From: Tolumonas sp008015085
GTDB lineage: Bacteria > Pseudomonadota > Gammaproteobacteria > Enterobacterales > Aeromonadaceae
Assembly (NCBI GenBank): GCA_029265125.1
Contig: JAJUJX010000005.1
Coordinates: 1 to 64,000 of the forward strand
Length of the DNA stretch: 64,000 nucleotides
Direction of reading: 5' to 3'
In this document: positions 17,380-26,391 of the stretch, piece after piece
Layout: every line of letters starts with the position of its first letter
Numbering within the stretch: the stretch's first letter is position 1
Program-made: the position numbers and the translations under genes
Notes under the pieces: model-generated
Seen by the model: the letters and a program-made list of their open reading frames with translations, nothing else
Databases searched by the model: none
Told to the model about the DNA's origin: nothing

Positions 17380-18693
17380 ATGGTATCTAGCTACTCAGAT
17401 GACAACCAACAGCGCTTGCTGATCTTACCTGTCTTATTGCTGACTTTGGCACACATGCCGCAAGTCATCATCGCGGGTATTGATTATACAGGTCATCTTT
17501 GGCTGACAATCTTCAAAGGACTCCAGCAGGTAGCGCCTTTATTACTCGCCATGGCTCTCGCTATCAGCCGTAGCCGCTATCAATATGATATGCAGCCCCT
17601 CAATGCATGTCTGAGTTATGTTTTACTCTCTAAACTGCTGCATACATTAGGGCCGGATAACATTCCCCCCGATATTATCGCTGCTTTGTTAAGTGGCTAT
17701 GCGGTGGTCTGGGCAACGCCACATACGCAGAGAATCCGTTTGCCATCCTGGTTGCGCGCTTTCCAGGGCGATGCTGTAGTCTTACTTTGCAATGGCTTCT
17801 TCTGCATGCTTTTGTCACTGCCGGTAGCCGCTCTGCTGCATGCATTCAGCCATTTGGTGTTGAGTCACCAGAGCACAGAATTGCTGCTTTGGCTCGAACC
17901 ATTATTGTTGTTATCCGGCGGTAGTATTTCTCAGCTGATATCATCACAGGACGCATGGCATTCGTTTCTGGCTTCGCCATATGTATGGTTGGTTGTCCTG
18001 TGTATTTCATGGATTTTTCAACGGTCGCTTAGCCACATCCCCGGCACAAAAGTACAAAAAAGAGTACTGAATGGCATATTAAGCCTGTTAATGGTTGCCT
18101 CTGGGCAAACACAGCCCATGCTGCTTTTGTTATTACTATGGGCCCCTCGTCATTGCGTCTATACCCTGCTGGTTCTGGGATTCGTCAACTATGGCAGCGA
18201 CTGGTTGCAGAAAGAACAGATTTCTTATGCCAGTATTCCGGGGGTCTGGTTTGCTATTCCGATGTCATTATTCGGCATTCTGCTGTATGAATTGCGTAGC
18301 TATATCAGCCGTCATCCTATTCAGTTTCCCAATCCCATCGAAGATATTGAAGCAGAGCAAAGCACCGACGGGCCAGACTTATTGCTGGACGTTGATTATC
18401 TGACCATCAGTTATATCAAGGCGATGGGCGGTTTAGGCAATCTGGTTGCATTACGGGCTGATCTGACCCGTCTCATTATTGATGTTGAAACCGTCGCCGA
18501 TCTGGATCGGGATCGCCTGCATCACTTAGGCGTTATGTCGATTAAAAACGTGTCAACCCAACGTGCAGAACTATTAACCGGGCCAATAGCTCTGACGCTG
18601 GAAAGCCGGATCCAGAATCTGGCAAAACGTCAGTCATTAGATCTGACACCGAAAGAGATCCACCCGTTAATGCCATTCCGTCTGGACTCTTAG
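17380..18693 (+). CDS. Degenerate glucose-type PTS EIICB-like membrane protein (phosphoacceptor lost)
   Basis: The 437-residue protein has about ten hydrophobic segments, then a cytoplasmic C-terminal domain from about residue 340. By eye it aligns with PtsG-type EIIC-EIIB permeases. LLSGYAVVW...RIRLPSWLRAFQG parallels the PtsG stretch ending RIKLPEYLGFFAG. AMGGLGNLVALRADLTRL parallels the EIIB segment AFGGKENITNLDACITRL. The EIIB cysteine that is phosphorylated is replaced by Asp361, and the sugar-site motif GITEP reads GQTQP (residues 242-246), losing its Glu. The protein is shorter than PtsG (477). It should not be a normal phosphotransferase; a sensor, scaffold or uncoupled transporter are possibilities. 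It occupies the accC-prmA interval, which holds yhdT-panF in E. coli. Confidence 0.7.
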   Translation: MVSSYSDDNQQRLLILPVLLLTLAHMPQVIIAGIDYTGHLWLTIFKGLQQVAPLLLAMALAISRSRYQYDMQPLNACLSYVLLSKLLHTLGPDNIPPDIIAALLSGYAVVWATPHTQRIRLPSWLRAFQGDAVVLLCNGFFCMLLSLPVAALLHAFSHLVLSHQSTELLLWLEPLLLLSGGSISQLISSQDAWHSFLASPYVWLVVLCISWIFQRSLSHIPGTKVQKRVLNGILSLLMVASGQTQPMLLLLLLWAPRHCVYTLLVLGFVNYGSDWLQKEQISYASIPGVWFAIPMSLFGILLYELRSYISRHPIQFPNPIEDIEAEQSTDGPDLLLDVDYLTISYIKAMGGLGNLVALRADLTRLIIDVETVADLDRDRLHHLGVMSIKNVSTQRAELLTGPIALTLESRIQNLAKRQSLDLTPKEIHPLMPFRLDS

Positions 18694-18777
18694 TTCAATT
18701 CAGCAGAAAAGATAATTCAACCCGTCGGTAAGCGGGTGTTAGAATAGCCGACTTTATTTACAACCTGATGTACTGCC

Positions 18778-19656
18778 ATGCCTTGGATCCAAATCAAAAT
18801 CAATGCCACCGCCAAGACCGCTAATAAAGTCAGCAATATGCTGATGGGGCTGGGCGCACAGGCCGTCACCTATATGGATGCACAGGATACACCTGTGTAT
18901 GAACCGTTACCGGGCGAGACTAAACTCTGGGGCGATACCCGTTGTATCGGTCTGTTTGATGCCGAGGTTGATCCAGCCCCTATTGTGGCTTTTTTCCAGA
19001 AACATTTTGGAGAAGACGTCCCCTATCAGGTTGAACTGCTTGAAGATAAAGACTGGGTACGTGAATGGATGGAGCACTTCCAGCCAATGCAATTCGGCGA
19101 ACGGTTGTGGATTTGCCCAAGCTGGCGCGATGTTCCCGATCCAACCGCAGTCAATGTGCTGCTGGATCCAGGCTTAGCATTTGGTACCGGAACTCACCCT
19201 ACGACAGCACTCTGTCTGCAATGGTTGGATAGTTTGGATCTGAAAGGTAAAACCCTGGTCGACTTTGGTTGTGGTTCCGGCATTCTGGCAATTGCTGCAC
19301 TGAAACTAGGTGCTGAGCGCGTGATTGGTATTGATATCGATCCGCAGGCCATTGAAGCCAGCCGTGATAACGCCCAGCGTAACGGAGTCAGCGATCAACT
19401 GGAACTCTATCTACCGGAGGATCAACCTCAAAACCTGCAGGCTGATATTGTTGTAGCTAATATTCTGGCTGGCCCGCTGCGCGAGCTTTCAGGTCTGATC
19501 AGCGGACTGGTTAAACCACGTGGCCGTATGGCCATTTCAGGCATTCTGGAAAGCCAGGCGCCCGAGTTACTTGAGGTTTACGGCCAATGGTTTGCGATGA
19601 ATCCAGCCACTGAACGTGAAGAATGGTGCCGTTTGGATGGTATCAAAAAAGCGTAA
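18778..19656 (+). CDS. prmA: Ribosomal protein L11 methyltransferase
   Basis: The 292-residue SAM-dependent enzyme trimethylates L11. The N-terminal substrate-binding domain begins MPWIQIKINATAKTANKVS, and the catalytic domain shows DPGLAFGTGTHPTTALCLQWL, VDFGCGSGILAIAALKLGA and the DIVVANILAGPL motif. Length is normal. It is 168 bases upstream of dusB. Confidence 0.95.
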   Translation: MPWIQIKINATAKTANKVSNMLMGLGAQAVTYMDAQDTPVYEPLPGETKLWGDTRCIGLFDAEVDPAPIVAFFQKHFGEDVPYQVELLEDKDWVREWMEHFQPMQFGERLWICPSWRDVPDPTAVNVLLDPGLAFGTGTHPTTALCLQWLDSLDLKGKTLVDFGCGSGILAIAALKLGAERVIGIDIDPQAIEASRDNAQRNGVSDQLELYLPEDQPQNLQADIVVANILAGPLRELSGLISGLVKPRGRMAISGILESQAPELLEVYGQWFAMNPATEREEWCRLDGIKKA

Positions 19657-19766
19657 TCGCAGAGGATCAGTCCGGTAGCTGACTGATCTTGTTAGCGAAA
19701 CGATTTGGCAAGGTTTTTCATCAGAAAATACAAGCATTTTTTTCACTCTACGCTCAATTTCTAACC

Positions 19767-19795
19767 TTTTCAGAGTGATGAAAAAGCCGTAAGAT
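19767..19795 (+). promoter_or_regulatory. Candidate dusB-fis promoter
   Basis: TTTTCA at 19767-19772 and TAAGAT at 19790-19795 are spaced by 17 bases. The -10 box is followed by a GC-rich discriminator (ACGCGCCC). GC-rich discriminators are typical of growth-rate and ppGpp-controlled fis promoters. Confidence 0.45.
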
Positions 19796-19824
19796 ACGCG
19801 CCCTCGAACTTAGGTACGAACGTC

Positions 19825-20793
19825 ATGCAAATTGGACCCTATTCATTGCCAGCTCCGGTGATTGTTGCACCAATGGCCGGCGTATCAGACCAGCCGTTTC
19901 GGCAATTGTGTCTGAGAATGGGAGCCGGTATGGCGGTTTCGGAGATGATGTCGGCTAACCCGGATACCTGGGATACTGACAAATCACTTAAGCGCATGTA
20001 TTTGGCTGATGAGCCAGGCATACGCGCTGTGCAAATTGTAGGTTCTGAGCCGGACTGGATGGCGGATGCCGCCCGCCGCTCGGTGACTGAAGGGGCACAG
20101 ATTGTCGATATCAATATGGGGTGTCCTGCCAAGAAGATTAATCGTCGTCTGGCTGGTTCCGCCCTGTTGCAAGACCCTGCGCTGGTGCGCGAGATCCTGC
20201 AAACTGTCGTTGCTGCTGTTGATGTGCCTGTCACCCTGAAGATCCGTACCGGATGGGATACAGAACATCGTAATGGTGTAGAAATTGCTGAAATAGCCGA
20301 AGAGTGTGGTGTACAGGCCCTGACTGTTCACGGGAGAACCCGTGCGTGTTTATTCAATGGTCAGGCTGAATACGACACAATCAAAACTATCAAGCAGTCT
20401 GTTTCTATTCCCGTAGTAGCAAATGGTGATATTGACACTCCACAAAAAGCGCAGGCTGTACTGGAGTACACCGGTGCCGACGCCGTAATGATTGGACGTG
20501 CAGCACAAGGACAACCCTGGTTGTTCAGTCGCATCCGACATTTTTTAGAACACGGTTCAGATTTACCATCGCCGACATGGGATGAAGTCAGGGCTGTGGT
20601 GTTGGAACACGTTGCTGCATTGCATCAGTTCTACGGCGAATATCGAGGAGTGCGTTTTGCCAGAAAACATGTTGCCTGGTATCTGGAGAGATATGAGTCA
20701 GCAAAGCATTTCCGCAGAGGTTTCAATGCGCTAACAAGTGCTGAAGAGCAACTTGACGCACTGAAGCTGTTTTTTAGTAACGCAATTGCATAG
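19825..20793 (+). CDS. dusB: tRNA-dihydrouridine synthase B
   Basis: The 322-residue FMN enzyme reduces uridines in the tRNA D-loop. Seen are VIVAPMAGVSDQPFRQLC, DINMGCPAKKINRRLAGSALL with the catalytic Cys, KIRTGWD, LTVHGRTR and DAVMIGRAAQGQPWLF. Length is normal. It lies 20 bases before fis, the conserved dusB-fis operon. Confidence 0.96.
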   Translation: MQIGPYSLPAPVIVAPMAGVSDQPFRQLCLRMGAGMAVSEMMSANPDTWDTDKSLKRMYLADEPGIRAVQIVGSEPDWMADAARRSVTEGAQIVDINMGCPAKKINRRLAGSALLQDPALVREILQTVVAAVDVPVTLKIRTGWDTEHRNGVEIAEIAEECGVQALTVHGRTRACLFNGQAEYDTIKTIKQSVSIPVVANGDIDTPQKAQAVLEYTGADAVMIGRAAQGQPWLFSRIRHFLEHGSDLPSPTWDEVRAVVLEHVAALHQFYGEYRGVRFARKHVAWYLERYESAKHFRRGFNALTSAEEQLDALKLFFSNAIA

Positions 20794-20813
20794 ATAGAAG
20801 AGCAGAAAAAATT

Positions 20814-21113
20814 ATGTTGGATCAAACCCTGACTTCTGAGGCACTGGTAACCACCGTCACTCACGCACAAACTCATCAACCTGTTCAACGCCCACTGCGT
20901 GACTCCGTACAGCAGGCTTTACGTAACTATCTGTCTCAGTTAAATGGTCAGGACGTTACTGAACTGTATGACATGGTTCTGAGCGAAGTAGAAGCACCAA
21001 TGCTCGATATGATCATGCAGTACACCCGTGGCAACCAGACCCGCGCGGCGATCATGATGGGTATCAACCGTGGTACTCTGCGTAAAAAGCTGAAGAAATA
21101 CGGCATGAACTAA
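20814..21113 (+). CDS. fis: DNA-binding protein Fis
   Basis: The 99-residue nucleoid protein bends DNA and activates rRNA and other growth-phase promoters. The C-terminal helix-turn-helix (NQTRAAIMMGINRGTLRKKL) is nearly identical to the enterobacterial protein. Length is normal. It is followed by an intrinsic terminator. Confidence 0.97.
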   Translation: MLDQTLTSEALVTTVTHAQTHQPVQRPLRDSVQQALRNYLSQLNGQDVTELYDMVLSEVEAPMLDMIMQYTRGNQTRAAIMMGINRGTLRKKLKKYGMN

Positions 21114-21134
21114 TAGCTCTTCGCTAATAGATTT

Positions 21135-21177
21135 AAAAAAGGCACTTTTCTTAATTGGTTAGTGCCTTTTTGTTTTT
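21135..21177 (+). terminator. Intrinsic terminator after fis
   Basis: AAAAAGGCACT pairs with AGTGCCTTTTT across a 14-base loop, followed by a further T-run. Confidence 0.85.
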
Positions 21178-21460
21178 TGAACTCACAAATTTATCGGGTA
21201 AAAAAGATCAATACAGCCCGTGTTGCCCTCTGTTTTTTGTCAGATATAATCTCCTCGTCATTTTTTTGTAATAAAATCTTCATTTTGTATACTGCGTCAC
21301 AGGAATAAAGGCTCCTATCTCTGGCTTCTTAGCATAAGCTGAGCGTGTTTTTACAGCCTGTATAACCGGGAGCAATGCGACACCTTCTGCGTACCTTTTT
21401 CTGTAGGGCGTAGCCGTGTGGCAGCTATGTATATCGTTCACATTCCATCCAGAAAATCAG
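21178..21460 (+). promoter_or_regulatory. fis to sulfatase-family gene intergenic region with a candidate promoter
   Basis: TTGTAA (21266-21271), a 16-base spacer and TATACT (21288-21293) form a plausible sigma-70 promoter. It would give a 5' leader of about 160 bases. I found no gene, riboswitch or strong hairpin in the leader. Confidence 0.45.
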
Positions 21461-23059
21461 ATGAATTTTATAAACTTAACCTTACGTCAGGCTGTTTCAT
21501 ATTCCCGGACACAGACCTTTTTTAACTGGAACTCAGGAATCGTATTCCTGCTGGTCTTGCTGATTAATAGTTCGCTGGGCTACGAATTACATGCGATTGA
21601 TGCAGTGGGCGCTTTTTGCTTCTTTTGTTTGCTGGAAAGAATCTCCAGACAAGCATTCAAATACATACTAATTGTCAGCTCTCTGGTGGCGGCCTGCTAT
21701 TTTCCATTTAGCCGGACTTACGGAGCACCGAACTTCAATAGTGTACTTTCGCTTTATTCATCCAATCCGGGAGAAGCTGGTGAGATCCTGCGCGTTTTCC
21801 CGCTTTGGTACTATCTGGTTTCTTTGGGAATTCTGGTAGTTGCCACACTGGTGCTGAAGCGTCCGACCCAGGTATTCCCTCGTTGGTCAGGTCATCATTC
21901 TTCGTTGCTGGCAGTGTTTTTGACCATCACACTAGTGACACCGCTGAATATTTTTTATACCCACGGAACATTTTCTTTACTTAATATCAGCTATCCAGTG
22001 TTCCATTTCGTAAAAGACCTGACCCTGATTAATATGACGGTGAATACAGAACACCAGCGTATGCAGGATCTGGCCAACCTGCAGGATAACTGGCATGTCG
22101 TTGCTGTAAAACCTGCGCATCAGGTTTATGTTGTAGTGATAGGCGAAAGTGTCCGACGTGATGCTTTAGGCGCATTTGGTGGACAGTGGAATAACACGCC
22201 ATTCATGAGCCATGCAAAAGGCGTCTTGTTTAAGAATTATCTGTCTGCCGCTTCATCAACTCAGCAATCGTTGGGGTTGACTCTGACGTTGGTTGGAAAA
22301 GATCGACAGCCGCAATACCAGAACAATATCGTCACGTTGGCAAAACGCGCCGGGTTCCGGACTTATTGGTTTTCTAACCAAGGACAACTTGGACGTTACG
22401 ATACGGCTATTGCCAGCATTGCTAAGCGGGCTGATAACGTCCACTTCCTGAAAAACGGCAACTTCTTTTCGCAGGATACTCAAGACACTGACCTATTGAA
22501 GTTTACCAGTGATGCGCTGAATGATAACGCCGAAACAGCGCCAAAACTGATTGTCTATCATATGATCGGATCTCATCCGAAAGCCTGTGAACGCACCCGC
22601 AATCAATATGCAACTTTTGTGGATAACAAGGAAATTTCCTGTTACCTGCACAGTATCACTCAAACTGATAGCTTTCTGGCATCACTGCATCAGCAACTGC
22701 AAAACAGTGGTCAGAGTTTTTCGATGGTTTATTTTTCTGATCATGGCTTATCCTTCAAAGAGCGTGGCTCCCCATCTGAATACTTGTCACATAACGATCA
22801 GTTTCAGCAAAACTATCAAGTGCCGATGTTTATTACATCCAGCGGGGATAATCACCGGCGCGAGATCAAAGCAGAGCGCTCAGCTAATGATTTCATGTCA
22901 TTTTTTGCTGAATGGAGCGGGATCCGTAGTCAGGAAGTGACGCCTGGTTATCGTTTCATTTCAGAGCAACCAGCACCACCCGCTTTTGTCACCAACTTTA
23001 CTCTGGATAGGGTTGATTACGACATACTACCGCAGGACCCTTTTGTTTCAGGTAAATGA
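21461..23059 (+). CDS. Phosphoethanolamine transferase-like sulfatase-family inner-membrane protein
   Basis: The 532-residue product has about five N-terminal membrane segments (to about residue 170) and a periplasmic alkaline-phosphatase-fold domain. Metal-site motifs are VYVVVIGESVRRDALGAFGG and MVYFSDHGLSFKERG. AASSTQQSLGL carries the likely nucleophilic Thr. This is the layout of EptA/CptA/OpgE enzymes that move phosphoethanolamine from lipid to LPS or glucans. The acceptor cannot be told from sequence. ATG 21461 was preferred to a GTG at 21416 because the leader between them is not conserved in character. Confidence 0.78.
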   Translation: MNFINLTLRQAVSYSRTQTFFNWNSGIVFLLVLLINSSLGYELHAIDAVGAFCFFCLLERISRQAFKYILIVSSLVAACYFPFSRTYGAPNFNSVLSLYSSNPGEAGEILRVFPLWYYLVSLGILVVATLVLKRPTQVFPRWSGHHSSLLAVFLTITLVTPLNIFYTHGTFSLLNISYPVFHFVKDLTLINMTVNTEHQRMQDLANLQDNWHVVAVKPAHQVYVVVIGESVRRDALGAFGGQWNNTPFMSHAKGVLFKNYLSAASSTQQSLGLTLTLVGKDRQPQYQNNIVTLAKRAGFRTYWFSNQGQLGRYDTAIASIAKRADNVHFLKNGNFFSQDTQDTDLLKFTSDALNDNAETAPKLIVYHMIGSHPKACERTRNQYATFVDNKEISCYLHSITQTDSFLASLHQQLQNSGQSFSMVYFSDHGLSFKERGSPSEYLSHNDQFQQNYQVPMFITSSGDNHRREIKAERSANDFMSFFAEWSGIRSQEVTPGYRFISEQPAPPAFVTNFTLDRVDYDILPQDPFVSGK

Positions 23060-23136
23060 CTTGAGAGGTTACGCACGATTTTTTATTGTGTCATATCAAT
23101 CTCGTTCAGCGTTGCACTCATTTTCCCGAGGTAGTT

Positions 23137-24588
23137 ATGCTACGTATTCATGCTGCAAATTATTCTATTAGTACTCATAAAAAATTAACCATTAATCATT
23201 TAGAACTGCAGGCTGGCGAATGCTGTGCGATCGTTGGAAATAACGGTAGTGGCAAAACTGTTCTGGCCAAAGCTTTACATCAGGAATTCCCCGCTGAATC
23301 CGGGCAAATCATCGGCAATCCGCTTTCGGAGCTCGTCTCTTTTGAGAAACAGCTGAAACTGTATGATGATGAATGGGAACGCACCAATACCGATATGCTG
23401 GGAGCAGAGGAAGATATCGCCACCACCGCTGGCGAAATTATCCGGCAGAACGAGCATGATGACGCTCTTTGCCAGGAATTGGCTGCACAATTCGGTATCA
23501 CGCATCTGCTGACTCAACCGTTCACCTCCTTATCCAGCGGCGAGGGACGCAAAGTACTGCTGGCGCAAGCATTAATGTCTAAACCAGAACTACTGATTCT
23601 TGATGAGCCTTTCGATGGGCTTGACGTCAATGCCCGCTCTCAGTTGACGATGCACCTATCCCGATTGCAGCAAAATGGTGTGACACTGGTGTTGATTGTT
23701 AACCGTTTAAATGAGATCCCTGAATTTGCCCAGAAATTGGGGTGGATTCTCGACTGCCAGTTCATGAACCTGCAGGATCGGGCTACGTTCTTCGCTGATC
23801 CGCTCACCCAACAATTACTTCATTATGCTTCGACTTCGAATGTATCACTGCCTCCCCCGCTTTTGTCATCCAAGCATGACAAACTTGCAGGTCCGTTGGT
23901 CGATTTACAGCAGATCCACGTCAGTTTTAATGACCGCAACATCCTTAATGGCCTGAACTGGCAAGTACATCAGGGCGAACACTGGCATATTGCCGGCCCG
24001 AATGGCTGTGGCAAAACAACCTTGCTGCATCTGATCACTGGGGATAATCCGCAATGTTACAGCAATCAGGTAACTCTATTTGGCAAACGCCGCGGCTCAG
24101 GTGAAAGCATCTGGGACATCAAGCAGCAGATGGGGATTGTCAGCCCGGCATTACATATGTCATACCGGGTAGCAGGTACACCGCTGACGGTGATCCTCTC
24201 CGGTTTCTATGATTCTATCGGGCTATATCAGAAACCCGGTGATCAGGAGCTGACTCTGGCCCGGCAATGGCTTAAATTGCTGGGTATGGAAAACATGGAA
24301 CAGCATTCATTTCTGCAGCTTTCTTACGGACAGCAACGTTTGCTGTTAATTGCCCGCGCAATGGTAAAACACCCTCCATTGCTGATCCTTGATGAACCAC
24401 TGCAAGGGCTGGATAGCCTGAACCGACATTTGGTATTGCAGTATATAGACCGTCTGGTGACACATAGCCACAGCCAGTTGCTGTACGTTTCTCACCACGA
24501 GGAAGATGTGCCTGCCTGTATGACCCACCGTCTGCAGTTTATTGCTCAGGCAGACGGTAGTTATCAATATGAGCAGAAACCGCTGTAA
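23137..24588 (+). CDS. modF: ModF-like protein with two ABC ATPase domains
   Basis: The 483-residue protein holds two tandem ABC ATPase domains. The first has IVGNNGSGKTVLAKAL, LSSGEGRKVLLAQAL and LLILDEPFDGLD. The second has IAGPNGCGKTTLLHLITG, LSYGQQRLLLIARAM and LLILDEPLQGLDS. There is no membrane segment. E. coli ModF has this same architecture and about 490 residues; its role in molybdate physiology remains unclear. ATG 23137 was chosen because CGAGG precedes it. No modABC genes are nearby. Confidence 0.85.
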   Translation: MLRIHAANYSISTHKKLTINHLELQAGECCAIVGNNGSGKTVLAKALHQEFPAESGQIIGNPLSELVSFEKQLKLYDDEWERTNTDMLGAEEDIATTAGEIIRQNEHDDALCQELAAQFGITHLLTQPFTSLSSGEGRKVLLAQALMSKPELLILDEPFDGLDVNARSQLTMHLSRLQQNGVTLVLIVNRLNEIPEFAQKLGWILDCQFMNLQDRATFFADPLTQQLLHYASTSNVSLPPPLLSSKHDKLAGPLVDLQQIHVSFNDRNILNGLNWQVHQGEHWHIAGPNGCGKTTLLHLITGDNPQCYSNQVTLFGKRRGSGESIWDIKQQMGIVSPALHMSYRVAGTPLTVILSGFYDSIGLYQKPGDQELTLARQWLKLLGMENMEQHSFLQLSYGQQRLLLIARAMVKHPPLLILDEPLQGLDSLNRHLVLQYIDRLVTHSHSQLLYVSHHEEDVPACMTHRLQFIAQADGSYQYEQKPL

Positions 24589-24589
24589 T

Positions 24590-25072
24590 TCAGCAGAGTT
24601 TTTTCTGCCAGAATAAAGCGTGTCCCTGCGCCGGATCGAGTTCGTATCCGGCAAAGCCATTACGCAAATAGGTGCGTTGCGCCGTCTGATTTCCCGACAA
24701 CACTTCCAGAGTCAGTTTGCAGCAACCCTGTTCACGAGCGATCTCCTCAATATGCTGCAGCAACGCTGTTGCAATGCCTTGTCCCCGACATTCAGGAAGT
24801 ACAGCCAGATCATGTACATTAATTAATGGACGAGCAGCAAAGGTGGAAACTGACTGAAACGCATTCAGTAAACCGGCAGGTTGCCCGTTCTGATAAGCGA
24901 TCAGGGAAATAGCAGTCGGACATTGCTGTAAAGCGCCAGACAGATTTTGTCGGCATTCTGTTGATAATGGCTCTGCTCCACCCATCGGATCCTGAGCATA
25001 GCGATCCAGTAGCATCAGTAGATCGGCCATTTGTATCGGATCGAGGTAATCCACCCTTTCTATTCTTAACAT
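24590..25072 (-). CDS. GNAT-family N-acetyltransferase
   Basis: The 160-residue protein shows the acetyl-CoA-binding motif A of GNAT enzymes (VHDLAVLPECRGQGIATALLQHIE) and the motif B region LTLEVLSGNQTAQRTYLRNGFAGYEL. The substrate is unknown. It converges with modF, with only one base between the stops. Confidence 0.85.
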   Translation of the reverse strand: MLRIERVDYLDPIQMADLLMLLDRYAQDPMGGAEPLSTECRQNLSGALQQCPTAISLIAYQNGQPAGLLNAFQSVSTFAARPLINVHDLAVLPECRGQGIATALLQHIEEIAREQGCCKLTLEVLSGNQTAQRTYLRNGFAGYELDPAQGHALFWQKKLC

Positions 25073-25192
25073 CTCTTATCTTTTCCTAAACCGAAATATT
25101 TATCTCTGTCACAATTTGCCATACATTTCACATAAATTTGTGACGATTTATACTTAATGTGAATCTGCCAAAAGGCGATTTGGAGAGTTTCT

Positions 25193-25696
25193 ATGAAATA
25201 CCGTCGGATCATATCGTTGTTTGTGGCTGCAGCTTTATTACCTTTGTCGCAGGCGCAGGCCCGTCCTCATTTTGATGGTCCGGATCGCGATGATGATAGA
25301 AGGGAACATCACCATCATCACCGTGATCGCGATCGTATTTATTATCCTGGCCCCGTTCGTGTTTATCCGGGTCCAGTACATATGTATGCACCACCTGTTC
25401 GTTACAACATCATGCCGCCAGGTTATAAAACTGTGATTGCTGCGGGCGTAACTTATTTCGTATTAAATGAGCTGTGGTATCGCATGCATGGTGGTGTTTA
25501 TGAGCAGGTTCAGGCTCCGGCTTCCAGCAATGTCACTATCATTAACAATGGTGCAACCACTACGACTATAGCCAACACCGGCTCAGTGATGAATGTTGTG
25601 GATGTTAACGGTACCCGTTATTACGTTCAGGATGGTCGCTACTATCGTCGTTCACCAGATGGTCAGTATCTGGAAGTAGCTCCGCCAAGTTATTAA
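25193..25696 (+). CDS. Secreted His/Asp-rich protein of the DUF6515 type
   Basis: The 167-residue product has a signal peptide (MKYRRIISLFVAAALLPLSQAQA), so it is probably periplasmic. Residues 25-50 are rich in Asp, Arg and His, including five consecutive His, which could bind metal. A PGPVRVYPGPVHMYAPP repeat and a Tyr/Gly-rich C-terminal region with VNGTRYYVQDGRYYRR follow. The overall layout resembles DUF6515 proteins. The function is unknown. It stands alone with its own ribosome site (GGAGAG). Confidence 0.7.
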   Translation: MKYRRIISLFVAAALLPLSQAQARPHFDGPDRDDDRREHHHHHRDRDRIYYPGPVRVYPGPVHMYAPPVRYNIMPPGYKTVIAAGVTYFVLNELWYRMHGGVYEQVQAPASSNVTIINNGATTTTIANTGSVMNVVDVNGTRYYVQDGRYYRRSPDGQYLEVAPPSY

Positions 25697-25730
25697 TACT
25701 TTTCGAAATACAGCTTTTCATAAAAAGCCC

Positions 25731-25774
25731 CAATGGTCAGCGTAGCCCAATAAACAGCTACGCCGACACCATTA
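25731..25774 (-). terminator. Imperfect stem-loop downstream of ubiX
   Basis: AATGGTcAGCGTAGC pairs imperfectly with GCTACGCcgacACCATT. On the minus strand it is followed by GGGGCTTTTTAT, which resembles an intrinsic terminator. Confidence 0.5.
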
Positions 25775-25785
25775 ATGACACTTAT

Positions 25786-26385
25786 TTATTCTGCCCACCG
25801 AGGCACAATGGTTTGCCTGATTTGCAGGTGATCCAAAATTCTGCCAACCATGAAATTAACCAGATCATCAATACTTTGCGGCTTATGATAAAAACCGGGG
25901 GACGCCGGTATTATCGTAGCGCCAAGCTGCGTCAGTTTGAGCATGTTTTCCAGATGGATAGCAGAATAAGGTGTTTCACGGGCAACCAGCAGTAATTGTC
26001 CTCTCTCTTTCAATACGACATCAGCAGCCCGTTCAAGCAGGTTATCAGACATGCCATGTGCAATCGCTGCTAGTGTCCCCATTGAGCACGGGCAAATAAC
26101 CATTTTCTTCGGTGCTGCAGAACCGGAGGCAACGGGTGAAAACCAGTCCTCCTTAGCGTATAGCCGCAACTGATTTTCTGTACAGCCATAATGCGCAATC
26201 AGATATTGCTGGCATTCTGCCGGTTCTGCGGGCCAGTGCAAATCAAGTTCTGTCGCCAGCACCACCTTGGCAGCTGATGACATCAGCAGATGCACCTGAC
26301 AGCCAGTCTGAAGTAATTGTTCCAGCAGACGAACACCATAAATGGCACCGGAGGCACCGGTAATAGCTAATGTGATCGCCTGCAT
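25786..26385 (-). CDS. ubiX: Flavin prenyltransferase UbiX
   Basis: The 199-residue enzyme makes prenylated FMN, the cofactor of the UbiD decarboxylase in ubiquinone synthesis. Seen are ITLAITGASGAIYGVRLLEQL, the VICPCSMGTLAAIAHG loop, ARETPYSAIHLENMLKLTQLGATIIPASPGFY and a C-terminal dodecamer-type tail. Length is normal. It lies 6 bases after mpl and is probably cotranscribed. Confidence 0.94.
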   Translation of the reverse strand: MQAITLAITGASGAIYGVRLLEQLLQTGCQVHLLMSSAAKVVLATELDLHWPAEPAECQQYLIAHYGCTENQLRLYAKEDWFSPVASGSAAPKKMVICPCSMGTLAAIAHGMSDNLLERAADVVLKERGQLLLVARETPYSAIHLENMLKLTQLGATIIPASPGFYHKPQSIDDLVNFMVGRILDHLQIRQTIVPRWAE

Positions 26386-26391
26386 GGTTAC

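Noticed and set aside
17380..18693. Treating the gene as a decaying pseudogene
   Set aside because: The frame is intact over 437 codons with coherent membrane segments and a conserved-looking C-terminal fold.
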